Made by a program: the position numbers and the translations under genes. The notes under the pieces are model-generated. The model worked only from the letters and a program-made list of their open reading frames with translations. It had not been told where the DNA came from and did not search any database. Shown piece after piece: positions 46,671 to 58,764 of a stretch of 64,000 nt of DNA; the stretch's first letter is position 1; each line of letters begins with the position of its first letter. The stretch covers positions 1,947,478 through 2,011,477 of the forward strand of contig MU008158.1 of assembly GCA_010909165.1 (NCBI GenBank), given 5' to 3'. The DNA comes from Anthoceros angustus (Eukaryota; Streptophyta; Anthocerotopsida; Anthocerotales; Anthocerotaceae).

Positions 46671-47516
46671 TTGGAAGGAGTTTCGAGCTGTTTGCATGTT
46701 ATAACAAGTACAAAACGTAGGAGTGGACACATGGCTTTGCGGTGTAGGAAAACCTTTGGATGGAAAGGACAGGACCGTGGACCCTTTATTGCACCTCCTT
46801 ATCATCCAAAAGAGGGGGAAGATCCAAAGTCTCATGATGCTATTGTTTTATACAAGCATCTTTTGAAAGGCGTGTACCCTAGAGAATGGGGAATGTGGGA
46901 GAAGGGACCTATTCCTATTAACAAGTCATTTCTATATTGGGGGCGAAGGTGGATAGTGAAGGAGGCAACAAACCCAGCCATGGGGTTGGGTTTATTTTCC
47001 ATGGAGAAAATCGTAGTGAGAAAAGATAATGTGAATGGAGTTCCTTTGTTTGTGTTTGGGGTCCAAAGTATACAGGAGAATATAACAAGATAGTGAACTA
47101 CAACAGTTACCGATTTCCAAGTATGCATTGACTTTCAATAGACTCCGTAAAGATGTTAATGATGGCCCAATTGAGTACCTCGATGGGCATGTTGCATATG
47201 GGAATGTGGCGGGATATATGAATAGTAGTAGTGGAAATATCGCAATCAAGCAAAATTGCATTTGGGAAGAAAGGTCGGATGGGCATGAGCTACTAAGTGG
47301 CGACCATCTTGATTGGATTTGCACTTGGGCGGTGAGGACCATTAATGCTGGGAAGAGTTGTTTGTTGATTACAATTGGTATAACCCGAACCATTTGAAGC
47401 CAAAAGGAAGGCCGTGCGAAGAGTACATAGACACATTAAATTACGCCGATGGAGTGGAAGAAATTGAAGGCAAAGTTGATGCGAGGATGTGGAATAGTTT
47501 TTGTTGTAGGATGTAG
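46671..47516 (+). pseudogene. SET-domain protein relic inside the CACTA element
   Basis: Reading on the plus strand with two frame changes (near 47,040-47,110 and 47,355). First comes RRWIVKEATNPAMGLGLFSM (about 46,950-47,000), the start of a SET domain with its GxG motif. Then KYTGEYNKIV, then GPIEYLDGHVAYGNVAGYMN (about 47,163-47,222), the place of the GNxARFxNHxC motif. Then HLDWICTWAVRTINAG and ELFVDYNWYNPNH (about 47,305-47,395), the DY motif of SET. It ends at a stop at 47,516. SET domains methylate lysine on histones or other proteins. Here the usual NHSC is NSSS, and frames are broken, so no activity is expected. An AG acceptor (TTTTTTATAG) sits directly before 46,671. It lies 0.2-0.4 kb upstream of TNP2 and on its strand. 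Confidence 0.65.
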
Positions 47517-47744
47517 AAGAGTTGATGTTGAGGGTCTTGTACCTTGTGTATATTGACTATATCCGCAACAAAACAATTAGTATATCTCGACTTGACTTCT
47601 TAACCTTTTAGTTTTGCATGTTGTTCAATATTTCCTTAATAATAGTGGTTATACTAAAGTTATTAAATTATAATATAATTTTTCTATATAGTACTACAAT
47701 ATTTTATATACTTATTTGATATTTATTTTGTGCGTGTGATTGAA

Positions 47745-50700
47745 TAATCGATTGAAGAGGAACAAGATTTTATTGAGGTTGATGATCATTTTGAGGTTGA
47801 TGAAGAACATGTCAACATTCATCCCGACGAACAAGTGACCATAGAGTTGGTGGAGGCACTTGGTGGGGTTTCGCATCGCAGAAATGACTAAAGAACAGTC
47901 GATTCCTTGCACGAGGAATTAAAGGCGATGCACACTGACAACTACGCCTCTATGGGTTGGAGCCGAGATAAGTTTATTGGCATTCATTTTATTGTTATTG
48001 AACATCCAAAGGAGGCATGGCTGGTCGGATGCATCTTTGAATTCAATTTTATCATTACTAGGCAAATTAGGCCTCCCATTGGCAACAAGTTGCCAAAAGT
48101 AGGGCTGAAATTAAAAAGATGCTTAAGGGTTTGGCCTAACATATACATCCATACATGCTTGTCAAGATGATTGTATGTTGTTCACAGGAGTTTTCAATTG
48201 CTATTCGCAAGATGTGTGGAAACATAGGTATCGAATTGACACGAAGAAGCGTGTATTAAGCTACTTGATATTTTCCATTGATTCCTAGATTGAAACAAAT
48301 GTTTAGATGTCCGAGCTAGCAAGTATGATGTCATGGCACGCCACAAATAAGTCTAATGATGGGATTATGCGGGTCCCATCGATAGCTATGCATGGGAACA
48401 TGTGGACAACACTTATCGAGTTTGCTAAGGAGGCGCGCAACATTCGATTAGGACTTGCTACGGATGGGATTAATCCCTTTGGGCACCAAAGTTCTAGGTA
48501 TTCTATATGGCCTGTGCTTCTTATCAATTATAACTGCCTCCTTGGTTATCTATCAAGAATGGGCATATATTGTTGTCAATGATTATTCTGGTCCAAGCAA
48601 GTCAAGATGCAGATATATATTTTCAACCACTCATCAAGAGTTGAAGGTACTGTGGGAGGAAGGTGTGGTCGTACAAGATGCTTCTATGGCTATTGGAAAT
48701 GCTCAAAGACAATTTAAATTGAAGGCCTTATTGTTGTGGGCGATGCATGATTATCCAGGATATTCTTTCACTTCTAAAATGCAAACAAAAGGGAAGCGGC
48801 ATGTCCAATATGTTGGGACAAATTAGAAGCAAGAAAGTCAATGTTCACAAACAAAATGACGTATGATAAGAATTTTAGAAAATTTTACCAGAGGAACACA
48901 AGTTTAGAGTGGAAGAGCGGGATTCATTCAATGGAAAGGTGAGATGGAAATTATTCATCCGGACTATGCACCAACTCCGGAGGATATTATGATCGAAAGC
49001 TTTAACCGGAAATATGCAAAAGACAATGGTGAAGACAGGCCTGGGTGTTACTAGCGAGCCTTCAATTTTCGGGAGCTTCCATCGGGAGGTATGTATGCAT
49101 GCATATGGGGTCTTGCAAGTATTACCTTTTCAAGAATATTTTAATTATATTATTGGTAGCATCGGTAGGTAGACTAATAGCTATTCATGAAGGTTAACTT
49201 TTAGTCATGCTATTTGGTGGTTGCGATATTGTTGATCGGACACTTATTTGATATCATGCACATTGGAAAGAATGTAAGTCAACAGATTTTGGCACACATA
49301 TGTGGGAATCAAGATTCCCTTGGTAGTCGTAGAGATCTTGAGTATTCAAATACCAAACAAGATTGGTGGCCCCATGCGAGGCCATCGCCTGTTGGAAGGA
49401 GACAAAGAGGCCAAAACATTGTAAATGGGGTGCAAGGTAACGCAAAAAACCTGGCGAACCCAGGGGACCGGACATTTATAACGACACCAGCACCCTGGGT
49501 TCTTGGACATGGCAGCAAAAAGAGGCGAATGTATGCTAATGCAGAGGAAAAATTGAGAATAAGGATTTGCAGCATCGTACTCCTGGTATGGGTCAAATTT
49601 GAGCGTTGTTTTCTAAAGGGAGAGAAGAGGGAATTTGAGTTAAAGTCTCATGATCATCACCATCATTAGATTTGTGGCCAATTGTCTTGAAAGGATTAAT
49701 ACATCATGATGTTCACAAGGCTATATGTGATCTTGCCGAGCTATTCGTGGCTTTGTTCAAAAGAAATTGCGAAGGATGAAATTCCAGCTATGAAGGTGAA
49801 AAGTGTGGAGATCATGTGTGTGTTGGAGAGGGAATTTCCAACGACTTTTCGACAAGTCAAGTACATGTTGTTGTTCATCTTGTGCGGGAGGTTGAATTAT
49901 GTGGACCAACTCGATATCGATGGATGTATTTCTTAGAAAGGCACATGAAAGTGTTAAAGGGACTTGTTCGACGAAAGCCCGACGGAAGGTAGCATGGCTT
50001 TAGGATACTTAGCACAAGAGATAATGTTTTATAGCTCGAGTTCTTTGGAAATACACATGAAGAGGCACCAAGAGTGTGGAAATCAAGATGATGTCACCCA
50101 ATGTGGGGTGTTATTGCAAGGAATGGCAAAATTATGACTGAATGATGTGGAAATGCAAGATGAGGAAAGTGTTAGTGGAAAACTCAGCTGTACTCAAAAA
50201 TGGCGAAAAGTGTATGACGGCGAGCAACGTCCTTTTGCGAGAATGGTTGATAGATGAAGTTATAGTAGCGGAAGAAGAAATGCGTACAAACCTATGGGTT
50301 GGATGTGACGCAATTGTCGAGGACCTCCTCGGTGTGCGATCATATAAAATGATGTGGGCATATGGAAATCATATAAGGACTATAGATGCGAGATAGGGAA
50401 AGAATACATGTGATAGCATTATAAAACATCTATATAGCCAAGCATGTGTTTCACATCGCGGGGACACCGAACCTATTATAGCAGATTTTCCCTATCTTTG
50501 GAAAGGTGGAAAAGATTTTGGAGGTGGACTTAGGGCCGTCTAAAAAGTAAATGTGTTGAAGGTGAGATGGTTCAAGGCTCAATGGAACAAAGAGCACACA
50601 ACCATCAAAGCAGATACATCTCGTATGTTCATGGTTAACGATGTCATGTTATCCAATGATAAGTTGGAGGATGAGCCATTTGTACTAGTATCGGAGAAAG

Positions 50701-50887
50701 TGGAGCAAGTCTTTTGTATGAGAATTCTAAAATGCATGGAAAATTGTGGTGGGTACAAGCGCACGTGGAAGGCATAGTACAAGGTGAGGCTCAAGGCGAG
50801 GATAACATGAGTCAAGATGATGAGGATGCGGATATCATAGGTGAGGATGATGAAGACAATGATAGCGTGAGCGATAATGACCAATGA
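47745..50887 (+). pseudogene. TNP2-type CACTA transposase, decayed
   Basis: Pieces of TNP2 in family order, spread over three frames: an acidic lead-in (DDHFEVDEEHVNI, about 47,780); LLLLNIQRRHGWSD and IHACQDDCMLF (48.0-48.2 kb); MSWHATNKSNDG and LGLATDGINPFG with SRYSIWPV (48.33-48.52 kb), the region of the first catalytic aspartate; ELKVLWEEGV and ALLLWAMHDYPGY (48.64-48.77 kb); FDIMHIGKNV (49.25 kb); LKSHDHHHH (49.65 kb); a DUF4218-like RYRWMYFLERHMKVLK (49.9 kb); and a DUF4216-like EPFVLVSEKVEQVF (50.67 kb). An acidic tail ends in TGA at 50,885-50,887. TNP2 cuts and joins the CACTA ends. At least eight frameshifts or stops make this copy inactive. Confidence 0.88.
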
Positions 50888-52000
50888 GTTACATAGTAGA
50901 GTTGGAGTAATAGACTTGTTATGTGGAAAGGAGAAGGCGGAAGGGAGATGATAGAGGGATAAGGAGTGGGGAGGCGATAGAGGGATGAGTGGAGGGTGGG
51001 AGGATAGATAAGGAGTGGAGAGGGTGGGAGGATAGATAGGTAATTGATAGGTTGAAAAATATTTTAAAGCTTTTCTTATAAGTATAAAAAGTATCCCAAG
51101 TCTTAAATATTTCACTTATTTAATTATAATTATGGTGAGTACAACGTCGTGGAAGGCAGGTTCAGGTTTAAGGGTTTACGCCGAGCAAAGCACCGATTGT
51201 TGCGATGACGTGGTTGCGCCAATTTCGATGATCGACCTCTTGGCTTCTTGGTAGCGGTGATGACCGCACTAGAATTGGGCCACAAATCAATCTCTTTTCT
51301 TTGAGTGTGGTATCGATCTTGGCCGTTGCCTCGGCGATCTGGAAAGAGTAAAGACTGACGTTGATGATTTCTCTCCGGGGACACCCCCTTTGTTCCGATG
51401 GCCGCTCAAAGGTCCACTCAAGCGGAGCCGGTGTACTGGGCCGCCTTTGGCTTGTCCACATGGAAAACCCTGCAGCCTTCGGACCATTGTTGAGGACACA
51501 TAGTAAACAAGGTGAGGACATAGCCCACCGCTTGCTTCACAAGATGGTTGTGATACAAGTCTCCCGTTTGCCATGCGAACAAGTGGCGCCATCTGGCGGC
51601 TTGGGGTTCCGATGTAGGGAAGTTGCCTACTCAAATTGGCAGCTAAGTACCTCGAGAGGAGTCGGTCGAATCCTCCTTCCGGGTTTTGGAGAATAAGTGA
51701 CAAATTTTGGACACTCTGGAGAGCGATGAGACGCGCCCTCGTCGGATCATCTTATGGAGGAGGAATGGGAGCACCATGGATGTGGTCTTGGCGAGTGGGG
51801 ATAAGCTTCTTGATTCAAGAATCTCGTTCTCTCTGGTTACATCCATCATATGCTATGATGGATGCTATTGACAACGACCCCTACGTTACATGGATCGTCT
51901 TAATTGGCAAGTGGGGATGGCTCTTGATTTCAAAGAACCTCGTTTAGTCTTCACTATGATGGACAACTAGTGGTGATTCCCTAACCTTTTGTAGTCTTGC
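50888..52000. other. CACTA interior, no gene recognised
   Basis: Purine-rich GGATAGA/GGAGTGGAG short repeats at 50,940-51,040, then mixed DNA. Two loosely similar pieces around AAGTGGGGAT occur at 51,795 and 51,910. Nothing else identified. Confidence 0.35.
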
Positions 52001-52010
52001 TTGCTTTGAG

Positions 52011-52115
52011 GATATGGTGACATGGAATGCCCTTATGGGTACAAGGGCTTCTGGAGAATGTAGTGGTGGGCACCTACGTGGACATGTATGCAAAATTGGT
52101 GGCGGAAAATGCACC
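52011..52115 (+). pseudogene. PPR gene fragment
   Basis: DMVTWNALM followed, in another frame, by VVVGTYVDMYAKL: the end of one PPR motif and the start of the next, with a frame change between. About 100 bp only. Confidence 0.6.
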
Positions 52116-53529
52116 AAGTTTTGTGATTGAGCGACCCATGAAAGAGGGCGGTCTAAGGTGTTGCCCGATTTTGCAAATGGAATCGAATGTCATGCGCACA
52201 AGAGATCCGCAATGGCTTGCGAATCATCGAGCAAAATTCACGAGCATTGAGAAGGCGGTGCAACATGCTCCACACACCATCATTCACCATGCATGTCAAC
52301 AACCTCCTCCTTTCCAAGCTTGGGCAATAATCTTGGAGACGCCTCTAAACGCGTTGGTCGTAATCACGAAGCACTGGAAGAGAACTCAAGCTTGCGTCTT
52401 CCGCGTCTTCCACATCTCTCCATCGGTGTTGAAAATGCCATTCCCCAACAGCTCTTCCGATGTGGAAGGATTCCTTGCCCGCATGAACTTGGTGCGTTCG
52501 CATTTTGAAGCGAGACAAACACATGTGTGTCACAAGCATCCAAGATGCTCGAATCGAGCATCCCATTCCGTAGTACACCGTTAGGATTCGATCCATTACC
52601 TTAGGGAAGTTCTCGTTGCTCGAATGTGCTCAATGTTGGGTGGGTGCGTCGTGGCGGTGAAAGCTGCGGTGAAGTGCGGGCACTCTCGCGTACGCTCTTA
52701 GCGAAGGCGTGAGCCGGTCCAACAAGGTATCTTTGTGACGAATTATTCAGCTGTGCAATTCTTGGCCAGCCCTTGGGACCCGTGTATCCTTCTCGACAAC
52801 CCATAGCTCGTGCAGAGATAGAGTACAAAGGCAACCTCGGCCGGGATCCAAGTCAAGGCATCCATGGTTGCCTTGACTTTGGAACACCACTCCAATGTCT
52901 TGCCAATCAGCCGCAAGTTGCCGTGCAAGGAATTGATACCCCAAACTGGGCATGCTCACTCGGTTATTTGCCCATGGTGGCGGACTAAAAGACCTAAAAT
53001 GCCATTGCCATACCTGCTGGAATCCTTTCCTTCTCACCGCATAATTTTGGAGGCAAAGCGCACAGTCACAAGATGCTCCCTCCTTGGTGCGCCACCACGG
53101 ACTTGGCTTGCCCGGTGGTGTGATGATCCGGTGATGTTGTTCTCTCCCAAACTCCCATTATGCGGTGATCACATCCGCATACCTCGGAATATGTACGTGA
53201 CCCCAGAATTGGTTATATATTATGGGCCATGCCATATCCATCCCGCACCTTTTGTCACAATACAAATGTCTTGAATAATGGATGACGCATTGACGGGGTG
53301 GTGATGCCCGCAAGAAGACGATGTGAGTCATCCATGCTACGTGGCGGGTGCGGTGACATGATCATTGATGAGCGGGCACGTATGGTTGATTGGTCGCCAA
53401 GAAAACAAAATACATATGCGGTCGAAATGGCGACACATTGTACAATTTGCGTGACGGCAATGAAATGCCCGCCACCTCAGTTTTCGGTTTGCTCCACTTG
53501 GAAGGTGAGGCACCATGACCCACCATGAC
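52116..53529. other. CACTA interior, no gene recognised
   Basis: Frames on both strands without recognisable domains or splice structure. Confidence 0.3.
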
Positions 53530-53865
53530 CCATCATTCACAACAAGCGAGTTCAACTCCTGACAAGAGGCTGAAACATGGGAGACATGAGGTGAGCACTT
53601 TGTTCGCAACTCTGGATGGACAATTAGCAAGGTCAGTCTTGATCGTGGCCACCTCTGCTTCCTCTGCCGTTTCCTTGCACTCATGCTATGTTTTTAGGAG
53701 CTTCATTCACAACAAGCGAGTTCAACTCCTGGACAAGAGCTGAAACATGGGAGACATGAGGTGAGCACTTTGTTCGCAACTCGATGGACAATTAGCAAGG
53801 TCGTGGCCGATCCCTGCTTCCTCTGCCGTTTCCTTGCACTCATGCTATGTTTTTTAGGAGAGCTT
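53530..53865 (+). repeat. Direct tandem duplication of about 165 bp
   Basis: Copies at about 53,530-53,700 and 53,701-53,865 share TTCACAACAAGCGAGTTCAA, GGTGAGCACTTTGTTCGCAA and TTGCACTCATGCTATGTTTT with a few small indels, so the duplication is fairly recent. Confidence 0.88.
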
Positions 53866-54214
53866 CATTCTCACATATGCTTCCAAATGTTTTCACGGCA
53901 TCACGGATCTTGAGTGCATGCATCATGTGGCGACACACAGGGCACATGTAATCTATATGGTGACCATGTTACTCTTTTGCCTCAAAGCAAAAACTAACAT
54001 AGGCCGCCAGTGGATCATGACTATGTTCGATGGCTGGCGAGCGATGTGGTAGCCCTTCGTGGTGGACTTGGCACGATGGGTGAGATCGGTAGAATACCCC
54101 AAAACGCAGCATGCCTGGAGAGGCGATACACGTGCAAGATCGCTTTGCAATGGACTTTGTACATGAGACTACGTTGTGAATTTGGTGTAAAGCGTGCAGG
54201 CTGATCTCGGCCTT

Positions 54215-54485
54215 GTCATACATTTTACAACATACAACTTTACAGCGGTGTGTTGTAAATTAGACTATGTTGTAAAAGTTGTGGGAGGCCTATCTTGGCC
54301 TCTCTTAAACGCTTTACAATGTACTGGAGGTTTGCAATGGATCGTGTTGTAAATTAGATTAGGTTATGCGTATGTTGTAAAACATGAGAGAGGCACGATC
54401 CTGGCCGTCTCAAACATTTTACACGTACAATTGGGCTTTACAGCGGACCGTGTTGTAAACACGGTCCATTGCAAAGCAATTGAAT
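54215..54485. repeat. Internal cluster of TTTACAACG-type motifs
   Basis: Several TTTACAAC/GTTGTAAA motifs in both orientations, including the hairpin GGACCGTGTTGTAAACACGGTCC at about 54,445. It resembles the subterminal regions and could mark a nested or rearranged element end. No CACTA end was seen beside it. Confidence 0.6.
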
Positions 54486-56429
54486 GCTTTGTCTTAGGGA
54501 GGAGGTGACCGTCGGAGAGAAGGCGGGAGGAGGTGTGACGGTCAGAGGTGTGTTTGGGTATAACTCTTCACTCCCACTTGTTGATCATTTTGGAAAGTGA
54601 TGCTCCAACAACGGATCATCTCCGGTCCTTGTAGGATGGAGTCGGGTGAAAGCTGCGGATGCATTGCGTTATTGCGTTGCTCCTCGCCCGGTATATATTC
54701 GAGCGTGCGGTGAGAAACCAGTCCTCACCGGTGCGTTATATTCCTCTTCTTCATCTTCACGCTCTGCAATTGGAGAAGGGGTTGTGGAGCGTAACGATCG
54801 AGATGTCGTCCTCCTCTAAGGATGCGAACCCCCGCAAGAGACTCCCTAGGCGCTGCGGCAAGCAAGGCGGCTAGGACAACCTCCTCTGCGCAAGGGACCG
54901 GCGACCTGCTGCTGCGGGAAGCTCGAGCCGACCAAGCGGAGCGCCCTCTTGGCTGTGGCGGCTGAGGACTAGGCGCGAGGCCATAATCGGGAGGACATGG
55001 GAGGTCCTCCATTGCGGCTTCTTCCACAATTTCTCCCACGCGTGCCCCTCGCCCTGCGCAAGAGGGAGCTCGGGGCCTCTGACCTGTGGGCTGAGGCTAT
55101 GTCTGACGGAGGAGGTGAGGCCCTCACGGCCTCGAATTTCCCTCGAGGTAACCACGATAAGGATGTGAAAATTGTGAGCCTAGGCAGCAGCAGCTCTCCT
55201 ATCTGTATCGATGCAAGCATCCGTCGGTCATGAAGCGGATCGAGTGCGTGTTCTGACCTGTTCCCGTCATGTTGTAAGCCGCCATGAAGTGACACGGGTT
55301 TTGCTTCATCTCGCTCCTACTCCCACTCGCTCTAAAGCTATCTAATTGCTTTGTGTCTTGACCGAGGATCTCTTGAGGATTGAGGAGGATCTTGTTCCCG
55401 AAGATGACATGCGGTGAGGACTCCGATGCTGAGGCCTCCAGTCCTCCGACTCGGAGAATCCAAAGGAAGAGTCCTCCGGCGGCCGAATCGAGGGATTAGG
55501 TAGCAGGGCATGTAGGCTAGTTGGGGTTAGATAGGAAAGTTCCGGACTCTCCTAACCCCGGACCTCCATAACATCGTGCGCTCTTTTGAAAGAGCTTTCG
55601 TTAATATCTCGGGTTTTCTTGTGTAGGCACATACTCCGGTTGCTTGACTAACCTTGCTTGCGTTTGGGATCGTGTTTGAGCTCGAAGTGAGATCAAGATT
55701 CGGAAGTGAGATGAGGAGTCAAAGTGTGAGCTCCTCTTCACTCGAAGGTCACCAGAGGATCCTTCAACCTTAGCACTAAGGATCTAAATACTCCTATGTG
55801 TTTTTCGGTGGAATCACCTCAATGCCATTACACTAATGACATTTCGTCCACATGTCCTTCAACCTCTTCCAGATCTGCGGTGACATTTCAACATTTCAAC
55901 ATGCCTCTACATTTCGGATGTTACGACTAACCATGCTTCGTGAAATCCCTCCAGTGGTTTTTCAGCAATTACGGCATACTATGTAGATTATCGGCAAGTG
56001 AAGGCCTATCGAAACTCTATACCTATTGCGTCTATTAGAAATTAGCTCGGGCGGTATCTGGCGCTCTGGCCATTTCATTAGGCGACTTTGTCTGCTAATA
56101 TGCAAGAACTGCATATCATTGTATTACAAATCTTTATATGTAGCAATCAGCTTGTCCTAGTGTATCTCCATTGGAATTGCGTAAGGCGCAATCCAAAGGA
56201 AGTACACTAGGATTCCTAGATTCGCAGTTGCTATAAAATTTTTCAACCGGTATACCCCGGCCTAGGGTTGAACTCACTACTCCGCCATGGAGTAGCGAGA
56301 TTGTATACATGTCTGGCGGGCCCTTGATGAGTCGGCCAATTTTACCCCTGCTCTACCTAACATGCATATATAGCCCTACATGCAATATCTAGAAAACGGA
56401 ATTCCCATGGTTCAAGGAAGTTGCCTTCC
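54486..56429. other. CACTA interior, no gene recognised
   Basis: Frames at 54.7-55.25 kb on both strands are GC-rich (for example a plus-strand MSSSSKDANPRKRLPRR), possibly a captured gene piece, but no family is visible. Confidence 0.3.
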
Positions 56430-56715
56430 TCGGCCTCGAAATAGGTTTCTATCTACATGCTACTTTTCCCAAGGACCAAGGAACATCCTTCCGAAACCCC
56501 AAGACCAAGGACTAGGTTTCTATCTACATACCATTTTCCCAAGGACCAAGGAACATCCTTCCAGACCAAGGACTCGAAATAGGCTTCTATCTACTTGCTA
56601 CTTTTCCCAAGGACCAAGGAACATCATTCCGAAACCCTGAAGACCAAGGACTTGAGTCTGTTCCTTCCGAAACCCCAAAGACCAAGGACTTGAGTCCTAC
56701 CTATTTGAATAGATA
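56430..56715 (+). repeat. Tandem repeat, unit about 66 bp
   Basis: Three to four copies of TTTCCCAAGGACCAAGGAAC plus ATCCTTCCGAAACCCC plus TCTATCTACATGCTAC with indels. Confidence 0.8.
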
Positions 56716-56789
56716 GGACTACCGGACTCAGGTAGCGGACTTGAGCGGCCACCGCTTCTCTGTGTGACCACACCAAGTAACCGTCCTCC

Positions 56790-58756
56790 CACCACCACTT
56801 CCTAGGACTCCCCTCTTGTGCGTGGGAAACTAGGCGAGGTAAGAGGAGCTCTCGCTCGCCTAACATTCGGTGCAAGGAGTCCGGTGAGGTCCTCGGGTTA
56901 AACAACATGTTCAAGCCGACTTGTTGGATGAGAAGCTTGTTTCTTTGAATATGCAGTGGGTCATTGTGCTTCTCCTTCCAAGTCGAGCTCTCGAAAGCCC
57001 GAGCACAGGAGGTGTGCGGATTGGATATGGGAGTCGTGACACCATCGGCGTTATGTGAGTAGAGAAGCTTCGAGGCCGTTGGAGCTCAGAAATCTAGCGT
57101 AGATAGACTATTCTATTCCTCATCCATCTATATGTCGTGCTAAAACTTTGTGCGATAAGAAGGACATGGTTGTGGGATGACGCGTTCATGATCTCACATC
57201 AAACTTGGGTGAGTCAATCACATACTTGGGGAACCATATCTTGCGGATGTATGTATCGGAGGTAGGCTACGGAGGGTGGGCAAACCAAATCCCTTCATGT
57301 GGTTTTCAATAATCTCCACATGCTACACATGGGGAGCCTAATGAGGCGATACAACTTTACTATGCGATGTGTCGCTCGGTGTGGCGGATGCCCACATCTT
57401 TGTAGCAGCCCTTCAAGCTTGTGCATTTCTTTGTGGACACGAATCTAGCGAGAAAAGTGCGCGATATGTTGCAGTGACATTCCACCGAACTTGTTTATGC
57501 CAATGCGGTGGACATGTACGCATACGTGTGTTGGAAGAGACACACGGTTTTCGATAGGTTAGGCGAAGGATGTCGTGACATGGACGGCCCGATAGTTGGG
57601 TATGCAAATCATGGGCTTGGCCAAGAGGCGCTTGTTCATGGACAAATGGAGAAGGAGGGCACGATTGTGGGCAACCATGTTACCTTTGCTTGCCTTCCAA
57701 GGCTGTGCAACGCAAGTGCCTTACGGAAGGCGGCGGTGCACTCCAGTTGTGGAGAGGACCTAGATAACACACTTGTGGGCACTTGCACGGTGGACATGTA
57801 GGCAAAGTGTGGCGAAGTAGAAGATGCGCATCAAGTTTTTGAATGCTTGAGCCCAAAGGATGTGGTGACTTGGAATGCCACGATTCTTTGGGTATGGACG
57901 AGAAGGGCTTGGTCAAGAGGCGCTATTTTGTATGGACAAATGAAGGAGGGCACCTTGTGGCGATGAGGTTACTTTTGCTTGCCTTTTGAAGGCATGTGCA
58001 AGCATTGGTGCCTTCTGAAGGCGGATGCCCACATCTTTGTGACCCTTCAAGCTTGTGCATTTCTTTGTGGACACGAATCTAGCGAAAAGTGCACGATATG
58101 TTGCAGTGACATTCCACCGAACTTGTTTTGCCAAGCTCGGTGGACATGTACGCAAACCGTGGTGAATCGGAAGAGACACACCACGGTTTTCGATAGGTTA
58201 GGCGAGAAAGGATGTCGTGACATGGACGGCCCGATAGTTGGGTATGCAAATCATGGGCTTGGCCAAGAGGCGCTTGTATGGACAAATGGAGAAGGAGGGC
58301 TGATTGTGGGCAACCATGTTACCTTTGCTTGCCTTCCAAGGCTGTGCAACGCAAGTGCCTTATGGAAGGCGGGCGTGCACTCCGCAGTTGTGGAGAGGAA
58401 GGCTAGATAACACACTTGTGGGCACTTGCACGGTGGACATGTAGGCAAAGTGTGGCGAAGTAGAAGATGCGCATCAAGTTTTTGAATGCTTGAGCCCAAA
58501 GGATGTGGTGACTTGGAATGCCACGATTCTTTGGGTATGGACGAGGGCTTGGTCAAGAGGCGCTATTTTGTATGGACGAATGCACAGGAGGGCTGCTTGT
58601 GGCGATGAGGTTACTTTTGAAGGCATGTGCAAGCATTGGTGCCTTCTGAGGAAGGGCGTGCACTCACGGCTTGTGCAAAGAGGACATTTGGATAACGTGC
58701 TTGTGGGCCGGTGGACTGTATGCCAAGATGCATGCCTCGTTTTGAGACTTGGCTAG
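56790..58756 (+). pseudogene. Captured PPR gene, broken, with internal duplication
   Basis: A decayed PLS-type PPR gene inside the CACTA element. At about 56,827-56,928 the DNA aligns without gaps to the leader of the PPR gene at the left of this window (198-300), sharing GACGAGGTCC/GGTGAGGTCC and AGTTCAGCAAGCC/TGTTCAAGCC. GNHILRMYVS follows (about 57,230), as in that gene. From 57,369 on, two direct copies about 643 bp apart carry FVAALQACA-like, GLGQEALV and EDAHQVFECLSPKDVVTWNA. Both copies share a TAG stop in what was VDMYAKCG (57,799-57,801 and 58,442-58,444). Many other frameshifts. Not functional. Confidence 0.85.
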
Positions 58757-58764
58757 GAAAATTC

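Noticed and set aside
51168-51703. Overlapping minus-strand frames in the CACTA interior
   Set aside because: No domain or conserved block could be seen in any frame.
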